Below are positions 29,602 to 39,717 of a stretch of DNA of 64,000 nucleotides, piece by piece; the stretch's first letter is position 1; the number at the start of each line of letters is the position of its first letter. The position numbers and the translations under genes were made by a program. Source of the DNA: Bacteroidota bacterium (GTDB lineage: Bacteria > Bacteroidota > Bacteroidia > Chitinophagales > Chitinophagaceae); contig VGMN01000002.1 in NCBI GenBank assembly GCA_016866355.1, positions 1 to 64,000 on the forward strand, written 5' to 3'. Below the pieces are notes generated by a model. That model ran no database searches. It was not told the DNA's origin and saw only the letters and a list, made by a program, of their open reading frames with translations.

Positions 29602-31095
29602 CTATTTCTTTAGCTTACTATGTTGTCGGCTATAAGCAAAATAAACAATAAGTCCTATGCCCATCCACAAGAAGGCAACCTTCAATGTTTGCATATCTAA
29701 CCCCACAATCATAGCCGTACAAATAACGGCTCCCAATGTACATACAACAGGTACCAATGGTGTTTTAAATGGACGCTCGATTTCAGGGGATTTAACACGT
29801 AATATCCAAACGCCTATGCTAACTAGCACAAAAGCAAAGAGTGTTCCAAAACTAGTTAAGTCGCCTGCTACGTGACCGGGTACAAACGCTGCAAAACCAC
29901 CCACAAAAAGGAATAGGATCCAATTTGACTTGTAAGGGGTTTTGAATTTTGGATGTAACTCACCAAATGCTTTGGGAATTAATCCATCATTACTCATGGT
30001 GTAAAAAATTCGGCTTTGTCCCATCAACATAACTAAAATAACAGAGGAGAATCCGGCAAGGATAGCTACAGTCACTGCATTGGCAAGCCATTCATAATTT
30101 GTCATGTACGTGCTGATTGCATAGGCTACAGAAGCTTCACGGCCTTTTTCAGGATCCACAAAGTCTGTCCAGGGGGCAACACCTGTTAACACGTGACCAA
30201 AGAGGATATATAAAATGGTACATATCACAAGCGAACCTAAAATGCCAATTGGCATATCACGTTTAGGATTTTTGGCTTCTTGTGCGGCAGTACTCACAGC
30301 ATCAAAACCAATAAAGGCGAAGAACACAATGGCTGCTCCACCTAATACGCCACCCCATCCATGTTTATTCCAGCCACTATAATCCGCAATAATTTTTCCA
30401 GCTTGATCGGCAATAGGAGCCGTATCAGCAGGAATCAAATACGGCGTATGATTTTCTGGACGAATAAACTGCCAGCCAATTGCAATAAAAAGTATAACAA
30501 TGGCCACTTTTATAAATACAATTACAGCATTTACTAAGGCAGATTCTTGCGTGCCTTTAATCAGCAATAAAGTAAGAGCCAATAAAATTATTAATGCAGG
30601 CGCATTCATAATCCCCTCATGATAAACACCCGCCGAATCAGTAAAACTTTCAAAGGGTGAGTGACACCATTCATAGGGGATGGATCCCCCTAAGAGCTTA
30701 TTTAGGTATTCGCTCCATGCAATAGAAACAGTAGCGGCTCCAAGCGCATATTCCATAATAAGTGCCCAGCCAATGATCCAGGCAACAAGTTCTCCCATGG
30801 TTACATAGGAGTAAGCATAAGCACTTCCTGCAATGGGTATCATCGATGCAAACTCCGCATAGCAAAGTCCAGCAAAGGCGCATCCAATTGCGGCAACAAT
30901 AAACGAAAGTGTAACGGCAGGACCAGCAGCCTGACCGGCCGCTGCTGCCGTGCGAACAAATAATCCGGCACCAATAATGGCACCAATACCTAGGGCAATT
31001 AAATTCCCGGCGCCAAGGGTTCTTTTTAATCCTTTTTCACTGTCTGCCGCTTGGGAAAGGATTAGATCCAGGGGCTTTTTTGCAAACAAGCTCAT
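29602..31095 (-). CDS. APC-superfamily amino acid permease
   Basis: 497 aa; GAGNLIALGIGAIIGAGLFVRTA, FFAFIGFDAVSTAAQEAKNPKRDMPIGI motifs; about 12 TM segments. Confidence 0.93.
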   Translation of the reverse strand: MSLFAKKPLDLILSQAADSEKGLKRTLGAGNLIALGIGAIIGAGLFVRTAAAAGQAAGPAVTLSFIVAAIGCAFAGLCYAEFASMIPIAGSAYAYSYVTMGELVAWIIGWALIMEYALGAATVSIAWSEYLNKLLGGSIPYEWCHSPFESFTDSAGVYHEGIMNAPALIILLALTLLLIKGTQESALVNAVIVFIKVAIVILFIAIGWQFIRPENHTPYLIPADTAPIADQAGKIIADYSGWNKHGWGGVLGGAAIVFFAFIGFDAVSTAAQEAKNPKRDMPIGILGSLVICTILYILFGHVLTGVAPWTDFVDPEKGREASVAYAISTYMTNYEWLANAVTVAILAGFSSVILVMLMGQSRIFYTMSNDGLIPKAFGELHPKFKTPYKSNWILFLFVGGFAAFVPGHVAGDLTSFGTLFAFVLVSIGVWILRVKSPEIERPFKTPLVPVVCTLGAVICTAMIVGLDMQTLKVAFLWMGIGLIVYFAYSRQHSKLKK

Positions 31096-31153
31096 GCGTT
31101 GGATTTTAGGAGTTCTAAGATAAGTAATGCAGGCCTAAACTCTCAATTTTTGA

Positions 31154-32593
31154 TTATTCAACCTTTTTTTGACGGGCTAGGGCCAGGTAATACAGCGGCA
31201 CCCCTAATAAAACAATGATTAACCCTGGCCAAGTAAAGGCTGGCTTATAGATGATCAGCAAAATGCAGAATGCTGCTCCCATTAGCATATAAAGACCTGG
31301 TAATACGGGATAACCAACTGCCTTATAGGGCCGGTCTGCGTTCGGTTGCTTTTTTCTGAGTATAAAAATCCCTGCAATGGTGAGCATATAAAAAAGCACC
31401 ACTACAAATGAAATCATATCCAAGAGCTGTCCGTATCGACCACTTAAGCTCCAGATGGCAGCAACCATACACTGTACCCATAAGGCAACCTGTGGTACAG
31501 CTTGTTTATTTAATGTTCCTGCTTGTTTGAAAAATAATCCGTCTTTGGCCATGGTGTAATAAACCCTTGCTCCAGCCATTATAAGACCATTATTGCATCC
31601 AAAAGTTGATATCATGATTAATACAGCAATTAACGTGGTACCAAAAGCAGGGAAAATAATGTTTGCAGCTGCAACAGCCACTCGATCATCTGCCGGGAAA
31701 GCTAAATCCTTTAATGGTAAAACGTGTAAGTACATTAAATTGGCTGAAACGTAAATGAGCGTTACTATCAATGTGCCTAACAATAAGCTAAGTCCAATAT
31801 TTCTTTTTGGATTTTTCATTTCACCTGCAATAAAAGTCACATTGTTCCAAGCATCGCTGCTAAAAATAGAACCCACCATAGCCGCTGCAATGGCACCCAT
31901 TAGGGCAGCTCCTCCAATAGGTGTCCACGATGTTGGTAAAAGGCTCCCTCCACTATCCTTAGTGCCCAAATCCTGCGCAGCCTGCAATCCTGTTGCCCAG
32001 TTTTGACTCCAGTAACTGTTTTTTACCAATAAGAATCCAAATATGATTAATCCAAAGAGTGCAATCAGTTTTGCACTGGTGAAAATGGTCTGTATCAATT
32101 TTCCTTCTTTTACTCCACACGAGTTGATGTAGGTTAGCAGTACAATAATAAAAATGGCCACCAACTGCCCAGCATATACTTTGGTGATTCCTGCATCAAA
32201 GAGAAAATAATTATTACCAAGTTCCGGCACCAGATAAGCAAGAAATTTAGAAAACGCAACACCTACTGCAGCAATAGTTGCAGTTTGTATTACTGCAAAA
32301 AAACTCCAACCATATAAAAACCCCATAAGGGGGTTGTAGGCTTCTTTCAAATAGACATACTGGCCTCCCGCTTTGGGAAACATCCCACTCAACTCTCCGT
32401 AGCTAAGGGCTGCAATCAAGGTCATAAAGCCTGTGAGTAACCAAACGGCTACCAGCCAACCTGCACTTCCCACATTTCTAGTTATATCCGCACTGACAAT
32501 AAAAATGCCGGATCCTATCATAGATCCTGCAACAATCATAGTGCCGTCAAATAAGCCTAACGTAGGTTTAAAGGTTGAAGTGGAAGTTGACAT
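31154..32593 (-). CDS. APC-superfamily amino acid permease
   Basis: 479 aa; GTMIVAGSMIGSGIFIVSADI, DAWNNVTFIAGEMKNPKRNIGLSL motifs. Confidence 0.93.
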   Translation of the reverse strand: MSTSTSTFKPTLGLFDGTMIVAGSMIGSGIFIVSADITRNVGSAGWLVAVWLLTGFMTLIAALSYGELSGMFPKAGGQYVYLKEAYNPLMGFLYGWSFFAVIQTATIAAVGVAFSKFLAYLVPELGNNYFLFDAGITKVYAGQLVAIFIIVLLTYINSCGVKEGKLIQTIFTSAKLIALFGLIIFGFLLVKNSYWSQNWATGLQAAQDLGTKDSGGSLLPTSWTPIGGAALMGAIAAAMVGSIFSSDAWNNVTFIAGEMKNPKRNIGLSLLLGTLIVTLIYVSANLMYLHVLPLKDLAFPADDRVAVAAANIIFPAFGTTLIAVLIMISTFGCNNGLIMAGARVYYTMAKDGLFFKQAGTLNKQAVPQVALWVQCMVAAIWSLSGRYGQLLDMISFVVVLFYMLTIAGIFILRKKQPNADRPYKAVGYPVLPGLYMLMGAAFCILLIIYKPAFTWPGLIIVLLGVPLYYLALARQKKVE

Positions 32594-32720
32594 TTCATTG
32601 TAATTTGTCTGGTAAGATAATCAATTCCAATTTACAGCGCTCGTCAAGTCGATTTTGTAAATTTTTCATTGCCATTTTTTTTACCGATTTTCGAATTCTT
32701 GCCTATTTAAACGAATTGTT

Positions 32721-33959
32721 ATGCAGCCTAAAAGTCGTCTTACCCAATATATCCTTCTTGCCATGTTGCTTGGCGTTGTAGTAGGGTACCTGGTCCACAC
32801 CAATGCTTCTCCCGATTTTATCAAAGCTTTCTCGACGCAGATTAAGCTGCTGGGAAAAGTATTTATCCGGTTGGTGCAAATGATTATTGCCCCCTTGGTA
32901 TTTGCCACTTTGGTTGTGGGGATAGCTAAATTGGGAGACCTGAAGGCTGTGGGTCGCGTAGGGGGTAAATCTATGTTGTGGTTTATCTCCGCTTCATTAG
33001 TCTCGCTGAGTATTGGATTAGTGCTTGTTAATATTTTAAAGCCTGGCACCTTTATTGATTTAGCGCATGCGGATACAGAGGGAGTGAAAGACCTCCTCAC
33101 CAAAAAGCAAGAGTTTTCCCTAGAAAAATTTGTGGAACATGTGATCCCTCGAAGTTTTGTGGAAGCCATGGCTACAAACGAGGTATTGCAGCTAGTTGTA
33201 TTCTCGTTGTTTTTTGGAGTTGCTACAACCGCTATGGGAGAAACGGCAAAGCCTGTTATTAAGGCGTTAGATGCAGTTTCTCACATCATATTAAAGATGG
33301 TAGGGTATGTGATGAATTTTGCTCCCTATGGGGTATTTGGTGCACTGGCAGCTGTGGTTGCAGCTAAAGGGTTGGGGATTTTTCAATTTTATATCATTTA
33401 CTTTTTATATTTCTTAATTGGGATTGCATTGCTTTGGTTGCTACTGTTGGCAGTGGGTTATTTAATAATTGGAAAACGAATGACCAGTTTGTTGCGTCAT
33501 ATAGGTACTCCCTTGCTTATTGCATTTAGCACAACAAGTAGTGAAGCGGTATTCCCTAAATTGACCGAGGAGTTAGAGCGATTTGGTTGCCGTAATAAAA
33601 TAGTTTCTTTTGTATTGCCCTTGGGTTATTCTTTTAATCTCGATGGTAGTATGATGTATATGACTTTTGCAAGTCTGGCAATTGCCCAAGCTTATGGTAT
33701 TCAATTGGACTTAGGAACACAGATTACCATGCTGCTTGTACTCATGCTAACAAGTAAAGGAATTGCGGGCGTTCCTCGTGCATCATTGGTCATTGTTTTA
33801 GCAACCTGTTCTATGTTTGGCATTCCACCAGAAGGCGTGGCTTTAATATTACCAATTGATCACTTTTGTGACATGTTTCGTTCAGCAACAAATGTGGTAG
33901 GTAATGCATTAGCCACCACAGTTGTGAGTAAATGGGAAGGAGAATTGGAACAAGCTTAA
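32721..33959 (+). CDS. Dicarboxylate/amino acid:cation symporter (DAACS family)
   Basis: 412 aa; STTSSEAVFPKLTEELERFG, GYSFNLDGSMMYM, DHFCDMFRSATNVVGN motifs. Confidence 0.94.
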   Translation: MQPKSRLTQYILLAMLLGVVVGYLVHTNASPDFIKAFSTQIKLLGKVFIRLVQMIIAPLVFATLVVGIAKLGDLKAVGRVGGKSMLWFISASLVSLSIGLVLVNILKPGTFIDLAHADTEGVKDLLTKKQEFSLEKFVEHVIPRSFVEAMATNEVLQLVVFSLFFGVATTAMGETAKPVIKALDAVSHIILKMVGYVMNFAPYGVFGALAAVVAAKGLGIFQFYIIYFLYFLIGIALLWLLLLAVGYLIIGKRMTSLLRHIGTPLLIAFSTTSSEAVFPKLTEELERFGCRNKIVSFVLPLGYSFNLDGSMMYMTFASLAIAQAYGIQLDLGTQITMLLVLMLTSKGIAGVPRASLVIVLATCSMFGIPPEGVALILPIDHFCDMFRSATNVVGNALATTVVSKWEGELEQA

Positions 33960-33974
33960 TTAATTTATAGTAGC

Positions 33975-34709
33975 ATGTTTTTAGCATTACTGGCTTCTTT
34001 TCATTGGACTAATTTGTTGCAGCCTCAATTTTATGTTGAAAATGGGGGGCTGTGGCTTTTACTTTTTGTGGTGTTTGCTGAAACGGGCCTGTTTATGGGT
34101 TTTTTTCTCCCGGGTGATTCACTATTATTTGTTGCCGGAATCTATGCGCATACTATTACTACAAAGGCAGGCGAAGTAATTCCGGGCTTAGCGCATCAAT
34201 TTCTTTCATTGATCGGGTTGGGAACCATCCGAAATGAATGGGTTGATCTGTTTGTGCTTGCTGTTCTCATTGCATTAGCGGGCATTTTTGGAAATAGTGC
34301 AGGATATTGGACTGGACAAAAAGTAGGCCCAGCTATGTATGGGTGGAGAGATCGCTTACTATTCAAAAAAAAATATCTTTTTCAAGCCAGAGATTTTTAT
34401 CAAAAACATGGAGGACTAGCTGTAATTGGGGCGCGATTCCTCCCGCTGATACGAACCTTTGCCCCCATAGTAGCGGGGATTGTGCAGATGGATAAGCGAA
34501 AGTTTCATTTTTTTAATGTGGTAGGTTCAATCTCATGGGTAGTGTCTATGATTTTCGCCGGCTATTTTCTTCAGAAATGGATACTGTCTCAATTTGGGTT
34601 TGATTTGAAAGAGCACCTGGAGGTTATTGTTTTGGCTATTGTTTTTGTAACCACAGCGCCCGTTTTGTTCAAAATGATAGGGGGTAAAATTGCAGAGGAA
34701 AAACAATAA
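33975..34709 (+). CDS. DedA family membrane protein
   Basis: 244 aa; FAETGLFMGFFLPGDSLLFVAG, GNSAGYWTGQKVG, GARFLPLIRTFAPIVAG motifs. Confidence 0.94.
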   Translation: MFLALLASFHWTNLLQPQFYVENGGLWLLLFVVFAETGLFMGFFLPGDSLLFVAGIYAHTITTKAGEVIPGLAHQFLSLIGLGTIRNEWVDLFVLAVLIALAGIFGNSAGYWTGQKVGPAMYGWRDRLLFKKKYLFQARDFYQKHGGLAVIGARFLPLIRTFAPIVAGIVQMDKRKFHFFNVVGSISWVVSMIFAGYFLQKWILSQFGFDLKEHLEVIVLAIVFVTTAPVLFKMIGGKIAEEKQ

Positions 34710-34710
34710 G

Positions 34711-35946
34711 ATGTGTATGAGTCAAAAGCATTCCATTTTTAATCTGGCTGTAGTTGTTGCTGCGCTGGGTTATTTTGTAGACATCTATGATTTATTACTA
34801 TTTGGAATTATTCGTGTGCCAAGTTTGGAGGCATTAGGGCTGTCTCCAGCTGATGTAAAAACCAGCGGGGAGCAGATTCTGCAATGGCAAATGTGGGGCT
34901 TATTAATCGGAGGAATTGTTTCGGGAGTCATTGGTGATAAGCGAGGAAGACTTAGCGTATTATTTGGATCCATTATACTTTATTCACTGGCTAATATTGC
35001 CAACGGATTTGTTGAAACGGTAGAACAATACAAATGGATCAGGTTTATTGCAGGATTAGGTTTGGCAGGAGAATTAGGGGCTGGCATAACCTTAGTGGCG
35101 GAAATTGTTCCAAAAGCAAAGAGAGGAGTGGCCACCTCATTGGTAGCTGGTATTGGTCTTACCGGTGCAGTTTTAGCTTATTTTATGAAAGAGCTTTTTG
35201 ACTGGCGAACTTGTTATTTTATTGGGGGAGGGCTTGGTATTTTGTTGTTGCTGCTTCGTATTTCTGTTTTTGAATCAGGACTGTACAATCAGGTAAAGAC
35301 ACAAAAAGTAGCAAGGGGTAATTTTCTTTCGTTCTTTACCAATGCGGATCGTTTCAAACGTTATTTGCTTGGGATATTGATTGGGCTTCCTACTTGGTTT
35401 GTTATTGGCGTATTGGTTACTTTTTCTAATGATTTCGCAAAAGAATTTGGAATTACTGAAAAGATTGATCCAGGAAAGGCAATAATGTTTGCCTATGCTG
35501 CCATTTCATTGGGAGACATTTTAATTGGTTTAATTAGTCAACAGCTTCAAAGTCGTAAAAAAGCTTTGTTTATTTTTTATGCTATCACCATCTTATTCAT
35601 GGTGGCTTACTTTACGATGCTTTGGGAAGGTACTGCCACACAGTTGTATTGGATATGTGCAGGTTTGGGTTTCGGTACTGGTTTCTGGGCCATTTTTGTG
35701 ACCATGGGCGCAGAGCAGTTTGGAACAAATCTCAGAGCCACAGCAGCTACTACCATTCCTAATATGGTTAGAGGGATGCTTGCTATATTTATTCTACCAT
35801 TGTTTAAATGGTTGGAGCGTTTTCCTTCTTTAGGGTATGTTGATGCAGGAATCTATACAGGAATTATCATTATGGCAATTACGCTTTTGGCTGCTGCCCT
35901 AACGCGCGAAACTTTTCACAAGGATTTGGATTATCTGGAAGAGTAG
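34711..35946 (+). CDS. MFS transporter (metabolite:H+ symporter-like)
   Basis: From ATG 34711; VDIYDLLLFG, GDKRGRLSVLFGS, GLGLAGELGAGITLVAEIVPKAKRG motifs. Confidence 0.9.
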   Translation: MCMSQKHSIFNLAVVVAALGYFVDIYDLLLFGIIRVPSLEALGLSPADVKTSGEQILQWQMWGLLIGGIVSGVIGDKRGRLSVLFGSIILYSLANIANGFVETVEQYKWIRFIAGLGLAGELGAGITLVAEIVPKAKRGVATSLVAGIGLTGAVLAYFMKELFDWRTCYFIGGGLGILLLLLRISVFESGLYNQVKTQKVARGNFLSFFTNADRFKRYLLGILIGLPTWFVIGVLVTFSNDFAKEFGITEKIDPGKAIMFAYAAISLGDILIGLISQQLQSRKKALFIFYAITILFMVAYFTMLWEGTATQLYWICAGLGFGTGFWAIFVTMGAEQFGTNLRATAATTIPNMVRGMLAIFILPLFKWLERFPSLGYVDAGIYTGIIIMAITLLAAALTRETFHKDLDYLEE

Positions 35947-35948
35947 TG

Positions 35949-37835
35949 CTATAATTTTTCACTCAACTCAAGCCACCTTAATTCTTTTTGATCCAGGTCA
36001 TTTATTATCGTTTCAAGTTCTACTGCTGTTGCTTGCAGTGATTCAAAGGGTAGATTAGCTTCGTTTAACTTATTGGTTAATTCTTCTTTCAATTTTCCCA
36101 AGGATCCTAATTCTTTTTCCAGCTGTTCAAATTCTCTTCTTTCCTTGTAGCTGATTCTGTTCGCGGTATTAGTTTTTGGGGGTATTTCCAAGCCGTTATT
36201 CAGCTGGGAGGGTTCGCTGTGTGTTTCTTTGGGAGCTTGCAGTAAACCGCTTTTTTCTTCTCTTAGCTGGGTGTAATTACCTGGGAAGTCTTTGATTTCA
36301 CCTGCTCCGGCAAATACAAATAAATGATCCACTAATCGGTCCATAAAGTATCTATCGTGGGACACAATGAGTAAGCAGCCTGGGAATTCTAACAAAAAAT
36401 TTTCTAACACACTTAAGGTGGGTAGATCCAGATCGTTGGTAGGCTCGTCCAAAATCAAAAAATTAGGATTTTGATACAGCACAGACAATAAGTGCAACCT
36501 TCTTTTTTCACCTCCACTTAATTTACTGATAAATGTGTGCTGTTTATCTGGCTCAAAAAGGAATAGCTCTAAAAACTGTGCAGCAGTGAGCGAACCGCCT
36601 TTTTCTAGGGGGAAATTTTCAGCAATTGATTTGACATATTCAATTACTCGTTTATCCTCTTTTAGCTGCAGGCCTTGTTGTGAGTAGTATCCAAAAACAA
36701 TGGTTTCCCCCACATTGATTTTCCCACTGTCGGCCTCTTCAAGTCCTTGGATCACATGTAAAAATGTGGACTTACCTACGCCGTTTGGCCCTACTACGCC
36801 AATCCGTTCTCCACGTTTAAATGTATAGTCAAATCCTTTAAGAATGGGAAGCGAGCCGTACGCTTTAGTTACCTTTTTTAATTCCAGTATTTTTCCACCA
36901 AGTCGATTCATCTTTAATTGTAGCTGTAAGGTTTGCTCTTGGTAGTTTTGTTTTGCTTCTTTTTCAATTTGTCCAAATCGATCTTGACGACTTTTGCTTT
37001 TCACCGTTCTTGCACGCGGTTGTTTGCGCATCCATTCCAATTCCCTTCGATAAAGATTTCTGGTTTTTGCGGCAGTAGCCAATTCGCTTTCCATTCTGGC
37101 AGCTTTACGCTCTAGATAATCAGCGTAATCGCCTTGGTAGGTATAAAGCTTTCCCCGGTCAAGTTCCCATATTTCCCGGCAAACGGTATCTAAAAAATAG
37201 CGGTCGTGTGTAACCAGTAAAAGGGTAGTATTTTCACGGCATAAATAGGACTCCATCCATTCCACCATTTCTACATCAAGATGATTGGTGGGCTCATCCA
37301 TGATTAATAGCACCTTTTTATTTCCAAATCCAATGTCTATAAGGGTTTTAGCCAGTGCAATTCTCTTTTGTTGACCACCACTCAGTATTCCCACGGGCTT
37401 ATCAAGATGTTTTATAGCAAGCCTGCTTAAAATTTGCTTCACTTTTGCATCAGCGTCCCAAGCTTGTAGTTCATCCATTTTACTGATAGCATCTTCGACC
37501 AATTGTGGATCTTCCTTGGCTGTAGCAAACTCATAGGCTTGAATTGCTTTCATCACAGGGTGGTCATGAAAAAAAATATTTTCGGCTACCGTTTTGTCAA
37601 GTAGCAGCGAGGGGTTTTGTTCAAAGAATATAACGGTGACCTCTTTGTGTATCCAAAATTTACCTTTCTCCGGCTGTTCTTTTCCTGCCAATATTTTCAA
37701 TAAGGTTGACTTCCCAGTTCCGTTTTTTGCAATTAAAGCAATACGATCCCCCTCATTTATATGAAAACTTAGTTTTTCAAAAAGCGGTTTAATACCATAA
37801 CTTTTAGAGATATTTTCAACAGAGCAATAATGCAT
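35949..37835 (-). CDS. ABC-F family ATPase (Uup-like)
   Basis: 628 aa; two Walker A (GKNGTGKSTLLK-type NGTGKST, GPNGVGKST), two signature motifs (LSGGQQKR, LSGGEKRR), no TM; C-terminal coiled coil. Confidence 0.94.
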   Translation of the reverse strand: MHYCSVENISKSYGIKPLFEKLSFHINEGDRIALIAKNGTGKSTLLKILAGKEQPEKGKFWIHKEVTVIFFEQNPSLLLDKTVAENIFFHDHPVMKAIQAYEFATAKEDPQLVEDAISKMDELQAWDADAKVKQILSRLAIKHLDKPVGILSGGQQKRIALAKTLIDIGFGNKKVLLIMDEPTNHLDVEMVEWMESYLCRENTTLLLVTHDRYFLDTVCREIWELDRGKLYTYQGDYADYLERKAARMESELATAAKTRNLYRRELEWMRKQPRARTVKSKSRQDRFGQIEKEAKQNYQEQTLQLQLKMNRLGGKILELKKVTKAYGSLPILKGFDYTFKRGERIGVVGPNGVGKSTFLHVIQGLEEADSGKINVGETIVFGYYSQQGLQLKEDKRVIEYVKSIAENFPLEKGGSLTAAQFLELFLFEPDKQHTFISKLSGGEKRRLHLLSVLYQNPNFLILDEPTNDLDLPTLSVLENFLLEFPGCLLIVSHDRYFMDRLVDHLFVFAGAGEIKDFPGNYTQLREEKSGLLQAPKETHSEPSQLNNGLEIPPKTNTANRISYKERREFEQLEKELGSLGKLKEELTNKLNEANLPFESLQATAVELETIINDLDQKELRWLELSEKL

Positions 37836-37859
37836 AGGTGCAAAGGTACCGGTACTTTT

Positions 37860-38507
37860 TTAAGCGAGCCAACTTATTAAGCAGCAAAGCAGGGCTACCA
37901 CTACTGCAGCAAGTGCTATTTGATATTTTTCTGAGGCCCACCTGTACTGTTGTGAAGCTACGTACTGTTTGACCTTTTGCTGACATGTTACATCATTCAG
38001 ACGGCAAATATTTTTTAGTAGTTCTTGTTGCGTGCCAAAGGGTAATTTAGTAAGACATTGCAAATACCGATCTGTAATTTGTTGGTTTAGTATAGTATCG
38101 TTAGCCGTATTTAATAGTGCAACAGAGGAAGGAGCCAATAAGAAAAGTATTGTTTGTTTGATGAAATCGGTATCTAATCGATAGCTATCCATTCGGTTAA
38201 CTTTTTTTTCAAATGCTATCATTGCCTGCAGGATGGCATAAGCATCACTTGGTGCAGCTAATGGTTTAGATCGGTATACTTGCTGAAGCCACCGTTGTTG
38301 TAAGTATTTTTCTTTCTTTATGGGGTCGCTTAATGTTTCATACGCCTCTTGGATCTCTTGAAAACTATAAATTTCTTGTGCTTCTCCCTGCTTAACATCG
38401 GGGTGTGTTACTCGAACGCGTTCTCGCCAAGCTTTTTTGATTATCATGGCAGTAGCTCCTGGTTCAACCCCTAGAATCTTATAATAGTCTCTGAAGGTGT
38501 TTGACAT
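37860..38507 (-). CDS. J-domain protein with C-terminal transmembrane segment
   Basis: 215 aa; YYKILGVEPGAT...RVTHPDVKQG...EIQEAYETLSDPIKKEKY; C-term ALAAVVVALLCCLISWL. Confidence 0.9.
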   Translation of the reverse strand: MSNTFRDYYKILGVEPGATAMIIKKAWRERVRVTHPDVKQGEAQEIYSFQEIQEAYETLSDPIKKEKYLQQRWLQQVYRSKPLAAPSDAYAILQAMIAFEKKVNRMDSYRLDTDFIKQTILFLLAPSSVALLNTANDTILNQQITDRYLQCLTKLPFGTQQELLKNICRLNDVTCQQKVKQYVASQQYRWASEKYQIALAAVVVALLCCLISWLA

Positions 38508-38509
38508 AA

Positions 38510-39712
38510 TTATTGCTCAAAGTAACAGCATGTTCCGCCGACCCATGTTTTATCAAGGTTGTATCTGGTCCCAATCATTGCTCCTTTACTAATCCTACCT
38601 AGATTATTGACTGGAATTGGGGCGGCACCTCCCGGTAACCACCAATAGAATAATCGTATTTCTGCTTTTGCAAATCCATTGGGGGTTTCAATGCAATCAG
38701 CATAACTTACTTTTTTTTGCAAGATCCAGTTTTCAGGGTCTTGTATTTTTTCCAATTGGGGTTTAGTGATGTCCAATACAACTCCTTGGCCAGCAAATGA
38801 GAAAAGTGGTTTTAAGACATAGTTTTCTAAATCAGTTGGCAATTGTTTGATTTCGTGTAGGAAATAAGTTGGTGGAATATTTGGGTGGTGTAAAAATGGG
38901 AGGGTATACTTACTTATTCTATAAAACCAGTGCGGATGTATACACCATTCTACTGCTAGGTTGCCTTGAATAGTTGCCAATGCCGCTTTTATGGGCGCTG
39001 GCTGCTGGAGTAATTCATCAAAAATTAAACGATTATAAATTCTTTTAATTGGTTGCAACTCGTTGCCCCTGTAATAAAAAAGTTGATTATCCTTTCGGAT
39101 TAATTTAGTTATACAAATTGTTTTGATGCCGGTGATTTCTTCTGTCACCACAAAGTCAATTCTTGTTTTTTGCTTTTCTGGAAATAACTCTAATAATATA
39201 ACTTCAGCTGGTTTGTGATTTCCTAGTAATAGGTTTTTCAAATGCTTTTTATAGTCGCTGGGATTCAACTGACTGAGGTATGTAGTATACTCAACAGGTA
39301 TTGGAGTGGTTGCTCTATATGCTTCATCAAGAATAGCTTGGTAGGCAAATAGCGATGGGAATCCTTGTATTTCTATTAACTGAGGGCTTAATTGTTTGGA
39401 TCCATTTTTGCAAATTCCAAAGTCAAAGGCCAAGAAAAGGGGATTCCCCTCATTTCCTTTTAACTGTAGTTGATGGGGTATTGATTTATCTGTAAGGGCT
39501 GTGAAGGATGAAGATTGTATGACCGATAGGATGTATTGACAAGTGTCTAACATCTCTTTTGTGAATTGCTTCGATATAAAAAGAGGCGTTTCTGCTACTC
39601 TAAAATCCAGCTGTGAAGGATACTGTTGTTCTATCCAGTTAAGTAGTAATTGGTACTGCTTTTCTGTAAAGGCGTTATTAAACTGTTGTCTAATTGCTGG
39701 GATCATTGGCAA
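38510..39712 (-). CDS. Putative ATP-grasp-like protein
   Basis: 400 aa; LIEIQGFPSLFAYQ, NYVLKPLFSFAGQGVVLDI, AEIRLFYWW, NNLGRISKGAMIGTRYN resemble ATP-grasp ligase segments. Confidence 0.6.
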   Translation of the reverse strand: MPMIPAIRQQFNNAFTEKQYQLLLNWIEQQYPSQLDFRVAETPLFISKQFTKEMLDTCQYILSVIQSSSFTALTDKSIPHQLQLKGNEGNPLFLAFDFGICKNGSKQLSPQLIEIQGFPSLFAYQAILDEAYRATTPIPVEYTTYLSQLNPSDYKKHLKNLLLGNHKPAEVILLELFPEKQKTRIDFVVTEEITGIKTICITKLIRKDNQLFYYRGNELQPIKRIYNRLIFDELLQQPAPIKAALATIQGNLAVEWCIHPHWFYRISKYTLPFLHHPNIPPTYFLHEIKQLPTDLENYVLKPLFSFAGQGVVLDITKPQLEKIQDPENWILQKKVSYADCIETPNGFAKAEIRLFYWWLPGGAAPIPVNNLGRISKGAMIGTRYNLDKTWVGGTCCYFEQ

Positions 39713-39717
39713 TTATT

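Noticed and set aside
15414-33959. The two DAACS symporters as a recent duplication
   Set aside because: They share family motifs (GYSFNLDG, TSSSEA/TTSSEA) but differ widely elsewhere; probably ancient paralogs, not a local duplication.
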